This document shows positions 27,293 to 35,024 of a DNA stretch of 64,000 bases, piece by piece. A program made the position numbers and the translations under genes. Under the pieces are notes generated by a model, which was given only the letters and a program-made list of their open reading frames with translations, was not told the DNA's origin and made no database searches. Origin of the DNA: Pseudomonas oryzihabitans (GTDB lineage: Bacteria > Pseudomonadota > Gammaproteobacteria > Pseudomonadales > Pseudomonadaceae); the NCBI RefSeq assembly GCF_007665395.1, contig NZ_VDND01000010.1, positions 1 to 64,000 on the forward strand. Direction: 5' to 3'. Positions within the stretch are counted from its first letter, which is position 1. Each line of letters opens with the position of its first letter.

Positions 27293-27493
27293 TTATCGGC
27301 GAAAAACTAAATAAAACGCATGCATAAGGGCCCCTGTCCCTAGGTCCCAAGACGCAAATGCCATAACTTTACGCGTCATCTTTAACTGTTTATTTGCTTT
27401 TTCAGTCAAAAGCGCATTGCCACCAAGTTCCGTATCCAATGCATTTTGCAGAGCAGTAGCCGCAGGTTTACAGCGGTGATTCTCTTCGCCCAT
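27293..27493 (-). CDS. Hypothetical protein, 66 residues
   Basis: From ATG 27493: MGEENHRCKPAATALQNALD, then ANKQLKMTRKVMAFASWDLG and a hydrophobic end. Helical, with weak GGTGG upstream. The frame is also open from 27535. No family recognised. Confidence 0.4.
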   Translation of the reverse strand: MGEENHRCKPAATALQNALDTELGGNALLTEKANKQLKMTRKVMAFASWDLGTGALMHAFYLVFRR

Positions 27494-28120
27494 GCCACCA
27501 CCGAGACCTAGGCGCTGGCATATGCGTATCGACAATAAGTTCAGTTTGTCACCGCCACGCCTGTGCCACGCAGCTGCCCATGGTTAATGCCTGCGACCTC
27601 TACATGCGCGCGACGCTCGCATCATTTGGTAACTGTTTTATAAGGACAGAAATGGAGCCAATAGGCTATGCCTATTTCCGTTCAATCAGTGACGCAAGCG
27701 GCAAACTGGGTTGCAGCATCCGGCGACGAGACCTTGATTCCTTTTAGCTAGATCATCCGACGCTGGTCATTGCTACAGGCAGCAGGATATTAGCTACACA
27801 CTACGAGGCCATTTGGTGAATAGTCGAACAATGAAAGGCCTTTGGCGGGCGCGTCGATCATCCGCGCTAGTGTCTGGACTCGACGAGGCGATGCTAGCCT
27901 GATCGGGCTTGAGAAATCCGCCGCCCTGGAAAGGAAAACGCCTTTCGGCGTACGGCAACCCCTTGTACGCTTACAACGTCCTGGCCGGAAATGCACTCAC
28001 AAGATATCGCTGAATGCGGCCAAGATGACCAGCAATGCAGTGAAACCCATTAGTATGGATAACAACTGATAGGATTGACGTGTAACCAGTAAGACCAGAG
28101 CCATCTCGTTCGGCCGCAAA
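27494..28120. other. No convincing gene
   Basis: No open frame here has a ribosome site or recognisable motif. The short frames at 27790-27996 (minus) and 27842-28069 (plus) overlap each other and look random. Confidence 0.5.
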
Positions 28121-28303
28121 TCAGGGAACCAACTTTTCGTTCTTGTCAGCTGCTATCGAGCGATCTGACAGATCCCGCTGGTGCTGCTTCGCCATTTTTT
28201 GCAAACGCAGCGCTGCATTCCTGGCTTGTGTCTCTTCCAGCGTCGGGGGGAGATCTTCCCGTTTCGCTTCGGCATCTATCCGGGTGTTAGATTCATTGGA
28301 CAT
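28121..28303 (-). CDS. Small protein, PPTLEETQ family (copy 1)
   Basis: 60 residues, with AGGAG before ATG 28303. A clear paralogue of 31372-31554: both read RIDA, then EDLPPTLEETQ(A/V)RNA at about 16-30, then a basic helix, LSDRS(I/K)AADKNEK, and a final P. Highly charged, soluble, predicted helical hairpin. The 21-bp element (copy C) lies 55 bp upstream, matching the 57 bp of its paralogue. Function unknown. Confidence 0.7.
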   Translation of the reverse strand: MSNESNTRIDAEAKREDLPPTLEETQARNAALRLQKMAKQHQRDLSDRSIAADKNEKLVP

Positions 28304-28358
28304 CTGTATTCTCCTATAAGCGGGATTCGCCCTAGATCAGAAGGGTCGCAACGCCCGC

Positions 28359-28379
28359 CGTTCAGTGGCCACTATCACC
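28359..28379 (-). promoter_or_regulatory. 21-bp palindromic element, copy C
   Basis: TTCAGTGGCCACTATCACC as read on the plus strand; on the minus strand it precedes the start at 28303 by 55 bp. Same perfect core palindrome AGTGGCCACT as the other four copies. Confidence 0.65.
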
Positions 28380-28566
28380 ATCGGTCTAAAGCGGGCCGCG
28401 CTGGGTGACTGAATGCCCGCCGCCCACAGGCTCCCACCCGCGCGCGAGGGGACCTGGGAAAGAGCCGGACGCTGCCGAGGCGATCAAGGGGCTACACCGG
28501 ATGCGGTACTCCTGTAGATCAGCTGCCTGCATCGAGCGCCCTCGCCAGGGCTGCTCAACGTCCCGG

Positions 28567-28761
28567 TCACACCGTCAGTTGGGCCCAGCACGCCATGAAG
28601 GCCGCAATGGCAATGCCACCGATCACAGGTAAAAGGATCCAGAACGGGTTTTTCTGGCGCTTACGAAATCGCAGCGACTGGGACAGCTCAGAATTTACCT
28701 CCGCCCTGGCAGCATCGAGGCGACGGCGCGATTCAGCGCGGGCTTGTGCTTGGGCATTCAT
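28567..28761 (-). CDS. Small membrane protein, 64 residues
   Basis: ATG 28761 with AAAGGAG upstream: MNAQAQARAESRRRLDAARA is a charged helix, then SLRFRKRQKNPFWI leads into one membrane helix (LLPVIGGIAIAAFMACWAQL). Probably N-in with the charged part cytoplasmic. No family recognised. Seventy-three bases from inside this gene recur exactly at 54170-54242, at a chimeric junction. Confidence 0.6.
   Translation of the reverse strand: MNAQAQARAESRRRLDAARAEVNSELSQSLRFRKRQKNPFWILLPVIGGIAIAAFMACWAQLTV
28621..28693. repeat. 73-bp exact repeat, copy 1 (of 2)
   Basis: Begins gatcacaggtaaaaggatcc and ends gggacagctcagaa. Identical to 54170-54242, same orientation. Here it is the natural middle of the small membrane protein gene at 28567-28761; the other copy is out of context. 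Confidence 0.9.
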
Positions 28762-29082
28762 GCATGACTCCTTTGACGATAGCGGCTTCCGCAGTCTTGT
28801 TGCAGAACAGGAGCAGGGTGATAGCAACGGGAGCTGGATTGCCGATCAGTCCCGAGATTTAACGCCTACACCGGCGTCGGTCCTAATGATCTCCGGATAA
28901 TTGCTCGACGGCGTAGGCACCTTACCGTCCCAGGGGAATGCCCAGCTTCAGCTTGCCTGAGTCGGTCCCCGTGAGAGAACTACGAGCCTACTCGGCGTTT
29001 GCCAGCAAACGATCAAGCCCAGGGCACCCTGTTCCGGCTAGCGGCGACCTACCATCCAAGGGCCTGCGGCAGCGCGCGCGGC

Positions 29083-29541
29083 CTACACCAGGCGCAGACC
29101 AGCCAACTCTACGGTTTCGGCACTGAATGCTGTCGGATGGCGATTGACGATAGCTTCGAAGACACTTCGCAGCACCGCATCGGACTCAAAATCGGTGCGA
29201 CACCTGAGCAGACCCGAGCGAGAGACGCTGCGCTGTACTGCGGCGATGAGTCCGCCGACGCAGAGGCTCTTGATGATGTTGTGTGGTAAGCGCCCCGAGC
29301 GCCGCAATGTCGTTACCGCTTCGGCGAGGACATCGAGAATTTCCTCCTCCGCAGCCGAGAACGGCCCCACACCAAGCCGGCCCTTTTTCAATAAGTAACG
29401 GCGGGCCAAAGTGAGCGCATGATGATCTAACTCAGCCTGGACCTTTGTGGTCATAACGCCACGCGCCTTCAGGCTGCTTTCCAGTGCGATGAGATAATCC
29501 CAGTTGAGAGACTGAGTGATCTGTGCGATGACACGATCCAT
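29083..29541 (-). CDS. Hypothetical protein, 152 residues
   Basis: ATG 29541 gives MDRVIAQITQSLNWDYLIAL; the open frame extends to 29637 but the extra segment looks random. The middle reads ELDHHALTLARRYLLKKGRL, the end IVNRHPTAFSAETVELAGLR. Soluble, helical. No family recognised. Upstream lies the AT-rich region before the silencer gene. Confidence 0.5.
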   Translation of the reverse strand: MDRVIAQITQSLNWDYLIALESSLKARGVMTTKVQAELDHHALTLARRYLLKKGRLGVGPFSAAEEEILDVLAEAVTTLRRSGRLPHNIIKSLCVGGLIAAVQRSVSRSGLLRCRTDFESDAVLRSVFEAIVNRHPTAFSAETVELAGLRLV

Positions 29542-29751
29542 AGTGACTGTCCCTGCACGAGCTACCCTCAATGGCGTTCTGATAGCACCTGATAGGCATC
29601 GTTCCCGACCGTCCGTCTCAGCACACGAGACCATCATAACCTAGCGTGTACTGACTTATCGCTCATCGGGACTAAAGCGGACGGACCTACGCCGTAGTAA
29701 TGCTCGTGAACCGCCGTCTCAGAGTACGGGAGGACGAAGCTTAAAGATGAA

Positions 29752-29888
29752 TTATAGAAAATCATGAAATGAAGCTATGTCTAGCTAATGCTCGGTTGCC
29801 GAAAACTATTCACGAGCGATTAGCTGTAATGCTAGAGCTTAAGCGCGAGTACGCAAAGCATGCCATGTAAAACTTATAGAAAATCGTG
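29752..29888. repeat. AT-rich region with 15-bp direct repeat
   Basis: TTATAGAAAATCATG (29752-29766) recurs as TTATAGAAAATCGTG (29874-29888), in an AT-rich stretch of about 470 bp (29640-30111) that holds no gene and precedes the MvaT-like gene. It could carry promoters or silencer-binding sites; MvaT-family proteins favour AT-rich DNA. Confidence 0.4.
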
Positions 29889-30111
29889 TTAGCTTAAAAT
29901 ACATTGTGAGAGACGTTCCGAAGTTGGGGTTCGACACGCTGATCAGGCCAGCGATCCAGCGCACCAAACTAAACTCAACCTATCGGAGCCCACTGCTGGC
30001 CGGCAATACCGTCCACAAAAAAACGCCAGAAAATTATTTTATCCTTGCTCTGGCCGTTTACAGCTAGAAAAGCTATAACGGCAGCCACCGAATAATCTTG
30101 AGGAGATCACA

Positions 30112-30495
30112 GTGTCCCTGATTCAGGAATACCGCCAGATAGAAGCCGCTATTTTAGAATTGAAGCAGCGCTTGGAGCAGCTGAACAACGACGAGCGTCT
30201 TAAGAAAGAACTCGAGTTCGAAAAGGAACTGCGCGCTCTGCTAGGCGAACACAACAAGTCGCTCCGTGACGTCATCGCCATCCTCGGCACCGAAGCCGGT
30301 ACCACCAATAGCGTTGCCCGCAATAGCAAATCTACGCTGGCAGCAAAGCAGCGCCGGTCCCGCCAGTTGAAACGCTACAAGCATCCCGAATCCGGTGAGG
30401 TCATCGAAACCAAGGGCGGCAACCACAAGATCCTGAAAGCCTGGAAAGCTGAGCACGGCTCCGACGTGGTCGAAGGCTGGCTTCAAGGCGAATAA
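30112..30495 (+). CDS. MvaT-family xenogeneic silencer
   Basis: 127 residues from GTG 30112 with GAGGAG upstream. The N-terminal coiled coil (LIQEYRQIEAAILELKQRLE and on to about residue 60) would oligomerise. The C-terminal domain has SRQLKRYKHPESGEVIETKG, then GNHKILKAWKAEHG, the DNA-binding signature of MvaT/MvaU/TurB. These H-NS analogues coat AT-rich foreign DNA in Pseudomonas. An ICE-borne copy could silence the element and protect host fitness after transfer. Its own leader is AT-rich. Paralogue subtype not determined. Confidence 0.88.
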   Translation: MSLIQEYRQIEAAILELKQRLEQLNNDERLKKELEFEKELRALLGEHNKSLRDVIAILGTEAGTTNSVARNSKSTLAAKQRRSRQLKRYKHPESGEVIETKGGNHKILKAWKAEHGSDVVEGWLQGE

Positions 30496-30664
30496 TTTTG
30501 CCGGTCTCGGTGAAGCAGCGATTCATACCGAAGTAGAACCGCTGCGCTATCAGTACCTTCGCAGTCGCCGCGAGGAAAAGCTCTAAGGCATCAGTAGCTG
30601 CCGCTTCGCTTCTGCTGCCGTTCTAGTGTATTTAACCGTATTCATCTTGCAATAAGCGGTAGCC

Positions 30665-30708
30665 TCTGGCCGATAGCAGCCATTCGTGAAGGGCAGCTAT
30701 CGGCCAGA
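30665..30708. repeat. REP-like hairpin, copy 1
   Basis: TCTGGCCGATAGCAGCC and GGCAGCTATCGGCCAGA form a 17-bp stem with one mismatch around a 10-base loop. It shares GGCCGAT(A/T)GCAGCC with the hairpin at 33501-33536. No T-run follows, so it is more like a dispersed intergenic palindrome than a terminator. The surrounding gap 30496-30904 has no other feature. Confidence 0.6.
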
Positions 30709-30904
30709 AGCGGAGGTCGACAAGCGACCGCTACCGACCCGTAGCTGCCCTTCGGCGAGGGCGGTAAACGACCAGAAGCAGGTTGTACGGGTGCTGTTCT
30801 TCGGCTACGCCGGCAGTTCGCAGATCACCTGCCTGCAGGTGAGGGCCAAAAGATCGCGATGGCCTAGATGACGAGTGGCTGACGCCTGTCTACGATCATA
30901 TTTC

Positions 30905-31198
30905 TTACGCCCATTTCCTTCGCTTGCTGATCTCCCCACGGCGCGTCGCGGCGTGCCCGCAGAGCTCGTTGCAGAGGTCGGCCGCGATCGTGCCCATCGA
31001 ACAGATGTCCAGAATTGCGAGCAACGGACCTTCATAACTCGTGGTCCTGTCGGTTATTACGTCGCAGACGGTGAGGATCCTATCGTCAGGATTGGTCTCG
31101 CTTCGTTCGAGCATCACCTCGAAGTTTGATGGGAAGAACGCCTCCACGTAGGAGGTAAGACTGAATTTATTTGCTTGATAACTCACTTTTACCTCCAT
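30905..31198 (-). CDS. Small protein, FFPxNFE family (copy 2)
   Basis: 97 residues, a paralogue of 10806-11165. MEVKVSYQANKFSLTSYVEA leads to FFPSNFEVMLERSE, then VCDVITDRTTSYEG and MGTIAADLCNEL. The start is the first ATG, with AGGTAAAA-like sequence before it. Divergent from the gene at 31372, with element copy D between them. Soluble; function unknown. Lacks the lysine-rich tail of copy 1. Confidence 0.65.
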   Translation of the reverse strand: MEVKVSYQANKFSLTSYVEAFFPSNFEVMLERSETNPDDRILTVCDVITDRTTSYEGPLLAILDICSMGTIAADLCNELCGHAATRRGEISKRRKWA

Positions 31199-31293
31199 GT
31201 ACGACTGACCTAGCTTATCAAAGGAGGTTACGTTTCGGTCAAGCGTAAGCAGATCGGATTTTCACCGAATTTTTGCCTTTGTCTTCAGACAAC

Positions 31294-31314
31294 CGGTAAT
31301 GGTGGCCACTGAAC
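31294..31314 (+). promoter_or_regulatory. 21-bp palindromic element, copy D
   Basis: GGTAATGGTGGCCACTGAAC read toward the 31372 gene (57 bp away); the other side faces the divergent gene starting at 31198 (95 bp). The core differs by one base (GGTGGCCACT), so this copy breaks the perfect palindrome. Confidence 0.65.
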
Positions 31315-31371
31315 TGTGCACCGATTACTCCTTCCCATGCAGATCACACATCGTAAACATGGGAGACAACG

Positions 31372-31554
31372 ATGTCAGATATTCGAAGACCAAGGATTGA
31401 TGCAGGAGCAGCCCCGGAAGACCTTCCGCCTACGCTTGAAGAGACTCAGGTAAGGAACGCTCAGATCCGCTTAACCAAAATTGCAAAGCTCCGTCAAAAA
31501 GCGCTTTCCGACCGCTCGAAGGCGGCCGATAGGAACGAAAAGGTGGATCCCTGA
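31372..31554 (+). CDS. Small protein, PPTLEETQ family (copy 2)
   Basis: 60 residues, a paralogue of 28121-28303 with the same length and the shared core EDLPPTLEETQ. The end LSDRSKAADRNEKVDP parallels LSDRSIAADKNEKLVP. GGGAGA precedes ATG 31372. Charged and soluble. Placed directly after element copy D and before copy E. Function unknown. Confidence 0.7.
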   Translation: MSDIRRPRIDAGAAPEDLPPTLEETQVRNAQIRLTKIAKLRQKALSDRSKAADRNEKVDP

Positions 31555-31567
31555 TAATAGGGACCGT

Positions 31568-31635
31568 CGGTAATAGTGGCCACTGAACGAGCGTGTGTTT
31601 TCCACTTCCAAGCTTATGAGGCCACCCTCGGCCTC
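31568..31635 (+). promoter_or_regulatory. 21-bp palindromic element, copy E, with leader hairpin
   Basis: GGTAATAGTGGCCACTGAAC at 31569-31588 lies 62 bp before ATG 31651. Between them GAGGCC-accctc-GGCCTC (31618-31635) forms a perfect 6-bp hairpin just before the ribosome site GTGAGGTGGTAA. The paralogous gene at 10304 has the same order: element, imperfect GAGGCC/GGTCTC hairpin, GTGAGGTGGTAA. Confidence 0.65.
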
Positions 31636-31650
31636 AATGTGAGGTGGTAA

Positions 31651-31896
31651 ATGATCACGTCCAGAGTCTTTCAACGCTTCAGTTCTCCGATTGCGCCGGC
31701 CATGATAGCGAGATCGCTATTCGGAATTGACGCGACTATCGCGGGCTCTCGTTTCGCGCAGGCTACTGAGCCTGATGCCGTCGAACCCTTGGACCCTGAC
31801 CAGGTCGACCCAGCAAATCAGCCTGATTCCGATTCGGACGCTCCTGAAGATCCGGTGACGGGCGATATCGACGACCAAGAGCCAGCGCCCCGCTAG
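31651..31896 (+). CDS. Small protein, QRFSSP family (copy 2)
   Basis: 81 residues, a paralogue of 10065-10304. MITSRVFQRFSSPIAPAMIA is followed by a strongly acidic tail (PLDPDQVDPANQPDSDSDAP, EDPVTGDIDDQ). The tail is about a third Asp/Glu. Ribosome site GTGAGGTGGTAA. Soluble, tail probably disordered. Function unknown. Last of the element-linked genes; the stretch to 32196 shows no further gene. Confidence 0.65.
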   Translation: MITSRVFQRFSSPIAPAMIARSLFGIDATIAGSRFAQATEPDAVEPLDPDQVDPANQPDSDSDAPEDPVTGDIDDQEPAPR

Positions 31897-32196
31897 CTTA
31901 ATTGCAAACCAAACAAAGTCCAGCCACTGCGTCGGGCTTTTTCTTTCCTAAAGTAAAAAATGGACCCATCTGATCGAGGCGGTGGAAATCTGGTTGGATG
32001 GGGCACGGCCGGCCGCCCGCATTGGTTTGGCCTGGGATCTTACCCAACTCTACAAGTTCTTCTCCCGCGCCAATGCCAGTCTAACTAATGGCCACGCCGA
32101 GAATGACATCCTTGATCGCTGCAGTGCCTCGGGGCTACCTCTGTTTGAACCAAGATTTTCGCTATAGCATCGGCTATTTAAACCTCAGTGAATGAC

Positions 32197-32379
32197 CTAA
32201 ACCCTATTCAAGTCAAGCTCAAGTATGCGGACTTTTTCGAAATTCTCCGCGTAACGCTGGAACAGGATTGCTAGAGCGGCCCTATCAGCTGATAATTTCA
32301 GTTCTTCGATGCTGATTTTTTGCCGGATGAGATGTTCGATTTCTGCGGTGCTAACGTGCAATTTCCTTGCCTCGCTCAT
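32197..32379 (-). CDS. Hypothetical protein, 60 residues
   Basis: MSEARKLHVSTAEIEHLIRQ continues as a long charged helix to the end (LELDLNRV). Possible coiled coil. No family recognised. AT-rich surroundings. Confidence 0.45.
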   Translation of the reverse strand: MSEARKLHVSTAEIEHLIRQKISIEELKLSADRAALAILFQRYAENFEKVRILELDLNRV

Positions 32380-32587
32380 TTTTCAATTCCATTCGTAGTT
32401 GCCGACATACCAGCGCAATAAGGAACTTTTTACGCGCCAATAGCTTTACTTTGAATATCGTGACTTAGTTCGCAAAGTCTGCCAAATTAGCTCCTCGCCG
32501 TGTTGAATTTGCGCAAGCGAAACGGTAACTAGAAAATCCCAAAATTAAATGATGCACTTCGCATTTAAGGTTGTGACTACCGTCTCG

Positions 32588-32821
32588 CTAGGTTTCTTGA
32601 GGTCTCGCGTCGGATTCCAATAGAAAGCGAAACGCCTTTAAAACGGTCTCTTGTCTTTCTTGAATTTCGACAATGCATAGACCCAGCATATTGCGAAGAG
32701 CTTCGGTATCAGCTGTTCCATGACATTCATAAATTTGACGTAGCAGCTGATTAATGGCGTCTTGTTCCGCCGAGTACCGCTCGAGCAGCTCTATTCCGTG
32801 CTTTCTATCCAGCTCTTTCAT
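32588..32821 (-). CDS. Hypothetical protein, 77 residues
   Basis: AGGAGAG lies a few bases before ATG 32821. MKELDRKHGIELLERYSAEQ starts a helical protein with an acidic/basic pattern. Soluble; no family recognised. Divergent from the 32980 gene. Confidence 0.5.
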   Translation of the reverse strand: MKELDRKHGIELLERYSAEQDAINQLLRQIYECHGTADTEALRNMLGLCIVEIQERQETVLKAFRFLLESDARPQET

Positions 32822-32979
32822 GCCACTCTCCTATAGTGAAAAGCGCTATCGATAACCAGTCATGAGAGATAGTATCTATGGCCATACAACGTTTTGCTCA
32901 TCTGGTGAGCGGTTGATAATAGCCTATCTTACTAGATGTCTTCTCATTATAGCCTTTGATTAGATGAACGGAAATCGAA

Positions 32980-33231
32980 ATGGACGACCTCCGACAGGCG
33001 CTGTCTGCGTTAGACCCACCTATAAAGCATTTTATAGAGTATAGGAGTAGTGGCATGCTTTTGACGCTGTTGGATATTGAAATTCACGCTAGTGTCTTTA
33101 GATTCATCACCGCTCGAACCATGCGAAGCGCCGAGGCCCTGAACCTGACAATACTTTACGCCATCAATGAATTGCGGGTTAAAGGCTCACATCTTCCATT
33201 AGATGCAGATACAGTAATTATCAAAGCCTGA
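32980..33231 (+). CDS. Hypothetical protein, 83 residues
   Basis: MDDLRQALSALDPPIKHFIE, then MLLTLLDIEIHASVFRFITA and a C-terminal helix. Soluble alpha/beta by eye. The ribosome site is weak (ACGGAAA). Divergent from the 32588 gene across a 158-bp AT-rich gap. Confidence 0.45.
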   Translation: MDDLRQALSALDPPIKHFIEYRSSGMLLTLLDIEIHASVFRFITARTMRSAEALNLTILYAINELRVKGSHLPLDADTVIIKA

Positions 33232-33500
33232 GCTATACTAGCGGTCATCTAACATTGAAGCGGTAACGGCGAGCTGGCGATTACCCGCATATGCCTGGAT
33301 GGCGGCATATTCTGGAAGATCTATGGCGCAGATATACTTTCCGACACACTCCGTTTATTGCCAGGCTATATTGGGGTCGTTGACCTAAATAAGTCTGTCT
33401 ATAGGTTTGATTACACGATAGCGAAGTTCTCCAATGTTAGGTTTTTTCCTACCTGTCCGCTTTCAACCGATTTTAACCCAGTGCTGAAGGACTGCTATTG

Positions 33501-33536
33501 GCCGATTGCAGCCGGTGGCGACGGGCTGCAATCGGC
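33501..33536. repeat. REP-like hairpin, copy 2
   Basis: GCCGATTGCAGCC-ggtggcgacg-GGCTGCAATCGGC, a perfect 13-bp stem. Shares the GGCCGAT(A/T)GCAGCC core with 30665-30708. It sits 40 bp from the HxlR stop codon and has no T-run. The rest of the gap 33232-33576 shows nothing else. Confidence 0.6.
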
Positions 33537-33576
33537 AATTGTTGTCGGTCCTAAGACGAGGCTGGATGGTAAGCGC

Positions 33577-34074
33577 TCATTTATCCGGACTAATCCCCCG
33601 ATTGCCTGCATCAAACCGCTCGCGGGCTGCGCGGAAGTCCTCTGCGTTTTCAATCAGCCATGTCCATAGCGGCACCATCTTCGCCAGAAAGCTTTTACCG
33701 ATTGGCGTGAGACGATACTCGACCTTCGGTGGCACCTCGTTGTGGTCAAACCGTGATATCAGCCCATCACGCTCCAGTTGTCTGAGGCTACGTGTCAGCA
33801 TGCGTTGCGTAACGCCCGCCAAGCGGCGCGCTATCTCAGCGTGACGCAATGATCCCGCGCTCCCCAACACGTGCACGATTCCCAGCGACCATCGATTGCC
33901 AGCGTGCGTCAGTACTTCGCGCTTGAGGATGTCATCCTCAGCGCTGAGCGCGTCGCACGCGGCCTGGGAGTGCCTGATCACCTCTTCTTCGGTCATTCCT
34001 TCATGCAGTATCACGCGTGTGCCTTCTTCTGAATGTGGGTCGAGAGTGGCAGGATAAACGCCATATTCACTCAC
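33577..34074 (-). CDS. HxlR-family transcriptional regulator
   Basis: 165 residues. The HxlR winged helix is clear: REVLTHAGNRWSLGIVHVLG, then HAEIARRLAGVTQRMLTRSL, then RLTPIGKSFL. The N-terminal 45 residues before it are longer than usual, so the GTG start at 34074 is uncertain. Only 14 bp separate it from the divergent NmrA-like gene, which it probably controls. HxlR proteins often respond to aldehydes or oxidative stress; the ligand is unknown here. Confidence 0.85.
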   Translation of the reverse strand: MSEYGVYPATLDPHSEEGTRVILHEGMTEEEVIRHSQAACDALSAEDDILKREVLTHAGNRWSLGIVHVLGSAGSLRHAEIARRLAGVTQRMLTRSLRQLERDGLISRFDHNEVPPKVEYRLTPIGKSFLAKMVPLWTWLIENAEDFRAARERFDAGNRGISPDK

Positions 34075-34088
34075 TTATGGAGGTCGCG

Positions 34089-35024
34089 ATGCAATCGCTC
34101 AACCTTGCTGAAACTCGAAGGGTACTGGTTCTCGGCACCGGCGAACTTGGCAAATCGGTACTTGAATCGCTAGCCGCTCTCCCGGCCATGAAAGTCTCGG
34201 TATTGGTCAGGCCGGTTTATGAGAGCAGCCATGACAAGGAAAAAGTTGACCTGGTCGAATGGCTAAAAAAACTAGGCATCGAAATCATTTACGGGGATGC
34301 AGCTGACGATTCAACCGAAACCCTTGCAAGGCAGTTCAGCCAATTCGATACGCTAGTCAGTTGCCTCGGTTTCGCTGCGGGGCCAGGCATTCAGGTGAAG
34401 CTTACGGAGGCCGCATTGCAGTCGAGCCTCGTGCGCTACATTCCCTGGCAGTTTGGTGTGGACTACGACGCGATCGGCTATGGAAGCCCACAGCCGCTCT
34501 TCGATGAGCAATTGGACGTACGCCAGATGCTTCGCGCCCAAAGCCGGCTGCAATGGCAGCTCATCTCCACGGGCATGTTCACGAGTTTTCTCTTCGAGCC
34601 TGCCTTGGGCGTAGTTGATATCGAGAACAGCACCGTACGCGCACTCGGTGATTGGGAAACGACTGTCACAGTGACCACCCCTGAAGACATTGGACGGCTG
34701 ACCGCGCGTATCGTAGCCGAGCCGGTGGGCGAGCCGATTATCTTCTGCGCAGGCGATACTGTTACTTACGGGCAACTCGCCGACACTGTCGAAAACCTCG
34801 TGGGGCGTACGATGCGGCGTGAGCAGTGGTCGGTGCCTTACCTAAAAGCAGAGCTTGCCAACAATCCCAGTGATGCGATGCGTAAATATCGAGCCGTATT
34901 CGCAGAGGGCACGGGCGTCGCTTGGGAAAAGGAGCACACCTACAACGTGGCCCACGGCATTCAGACATCTACGATCGCGCAATGGGCTCAGCAACATCTT
35001 CAGGCATGCTGCTTACAGCGCTGA
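34089..35024 (+). CDS. NmrA/isoflavone-reductase-like NAD(P)-binding protein
   Basis: 311 residues from ATG 34089, with TGGAGGT just upstream; the frame runs back to 34017 without a better site. The Rossmann motif is VLVLGTGELGKSVLESLA. The middle (VRYIPWQFGVDYDAIG, STGMFTSFLFEPALGV) follows the isoflavone reductase/aromatic alcohol reductase pattern. Substrate unknown. Pairs with the divergent HxlR regulator, a common arrangement for stress-induced oxidoreductases. Confidence 0.8.
   Translation: MQSLNLAETRRVLVLGTGELGKSVLESLAALPAMKVSVLVRPVYESSHDKEKVDLVEWLKKLGIEIIYGDAADDSTETLARQFSQFDTLVSCLGFAAGPGIQVKLTEAALQSSLVRYIPWQFGVDYDAIGYGSPQPLFDEQLDVRQMLRAQSRLQWQLISTGMFTSFLFEPALGVVDIENSTVRALGDWETTVTVTTPEDIGRLTARIVAEPVGEPIIFCAGDTVTYGQLADTVENLVGRTMRREQWSVPYLKAELANNPSDAMRKYRAVFAEGTGVAWEKEHTYNVAHGIQTSTIAQWAQQHLQACCLQR

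Noticed and set aside
26792..27310. 172-codon plus-strand frame
   Set aside because: Its sequence lacks folded-protein character, overlaps the start of the GGDEF-EAL gene and the better-supported small membrane gene on minus.
10366..31588. The 21-bp elements as IS21-type terminal repeats
   Set aside because: Some IS21-family ends contain a similar TGGCCAC...ACCG pattern, but no istA/istB sequence is nearby, copies are single, and the fixed distance to start codons fits regulation better. Not fully excluded.
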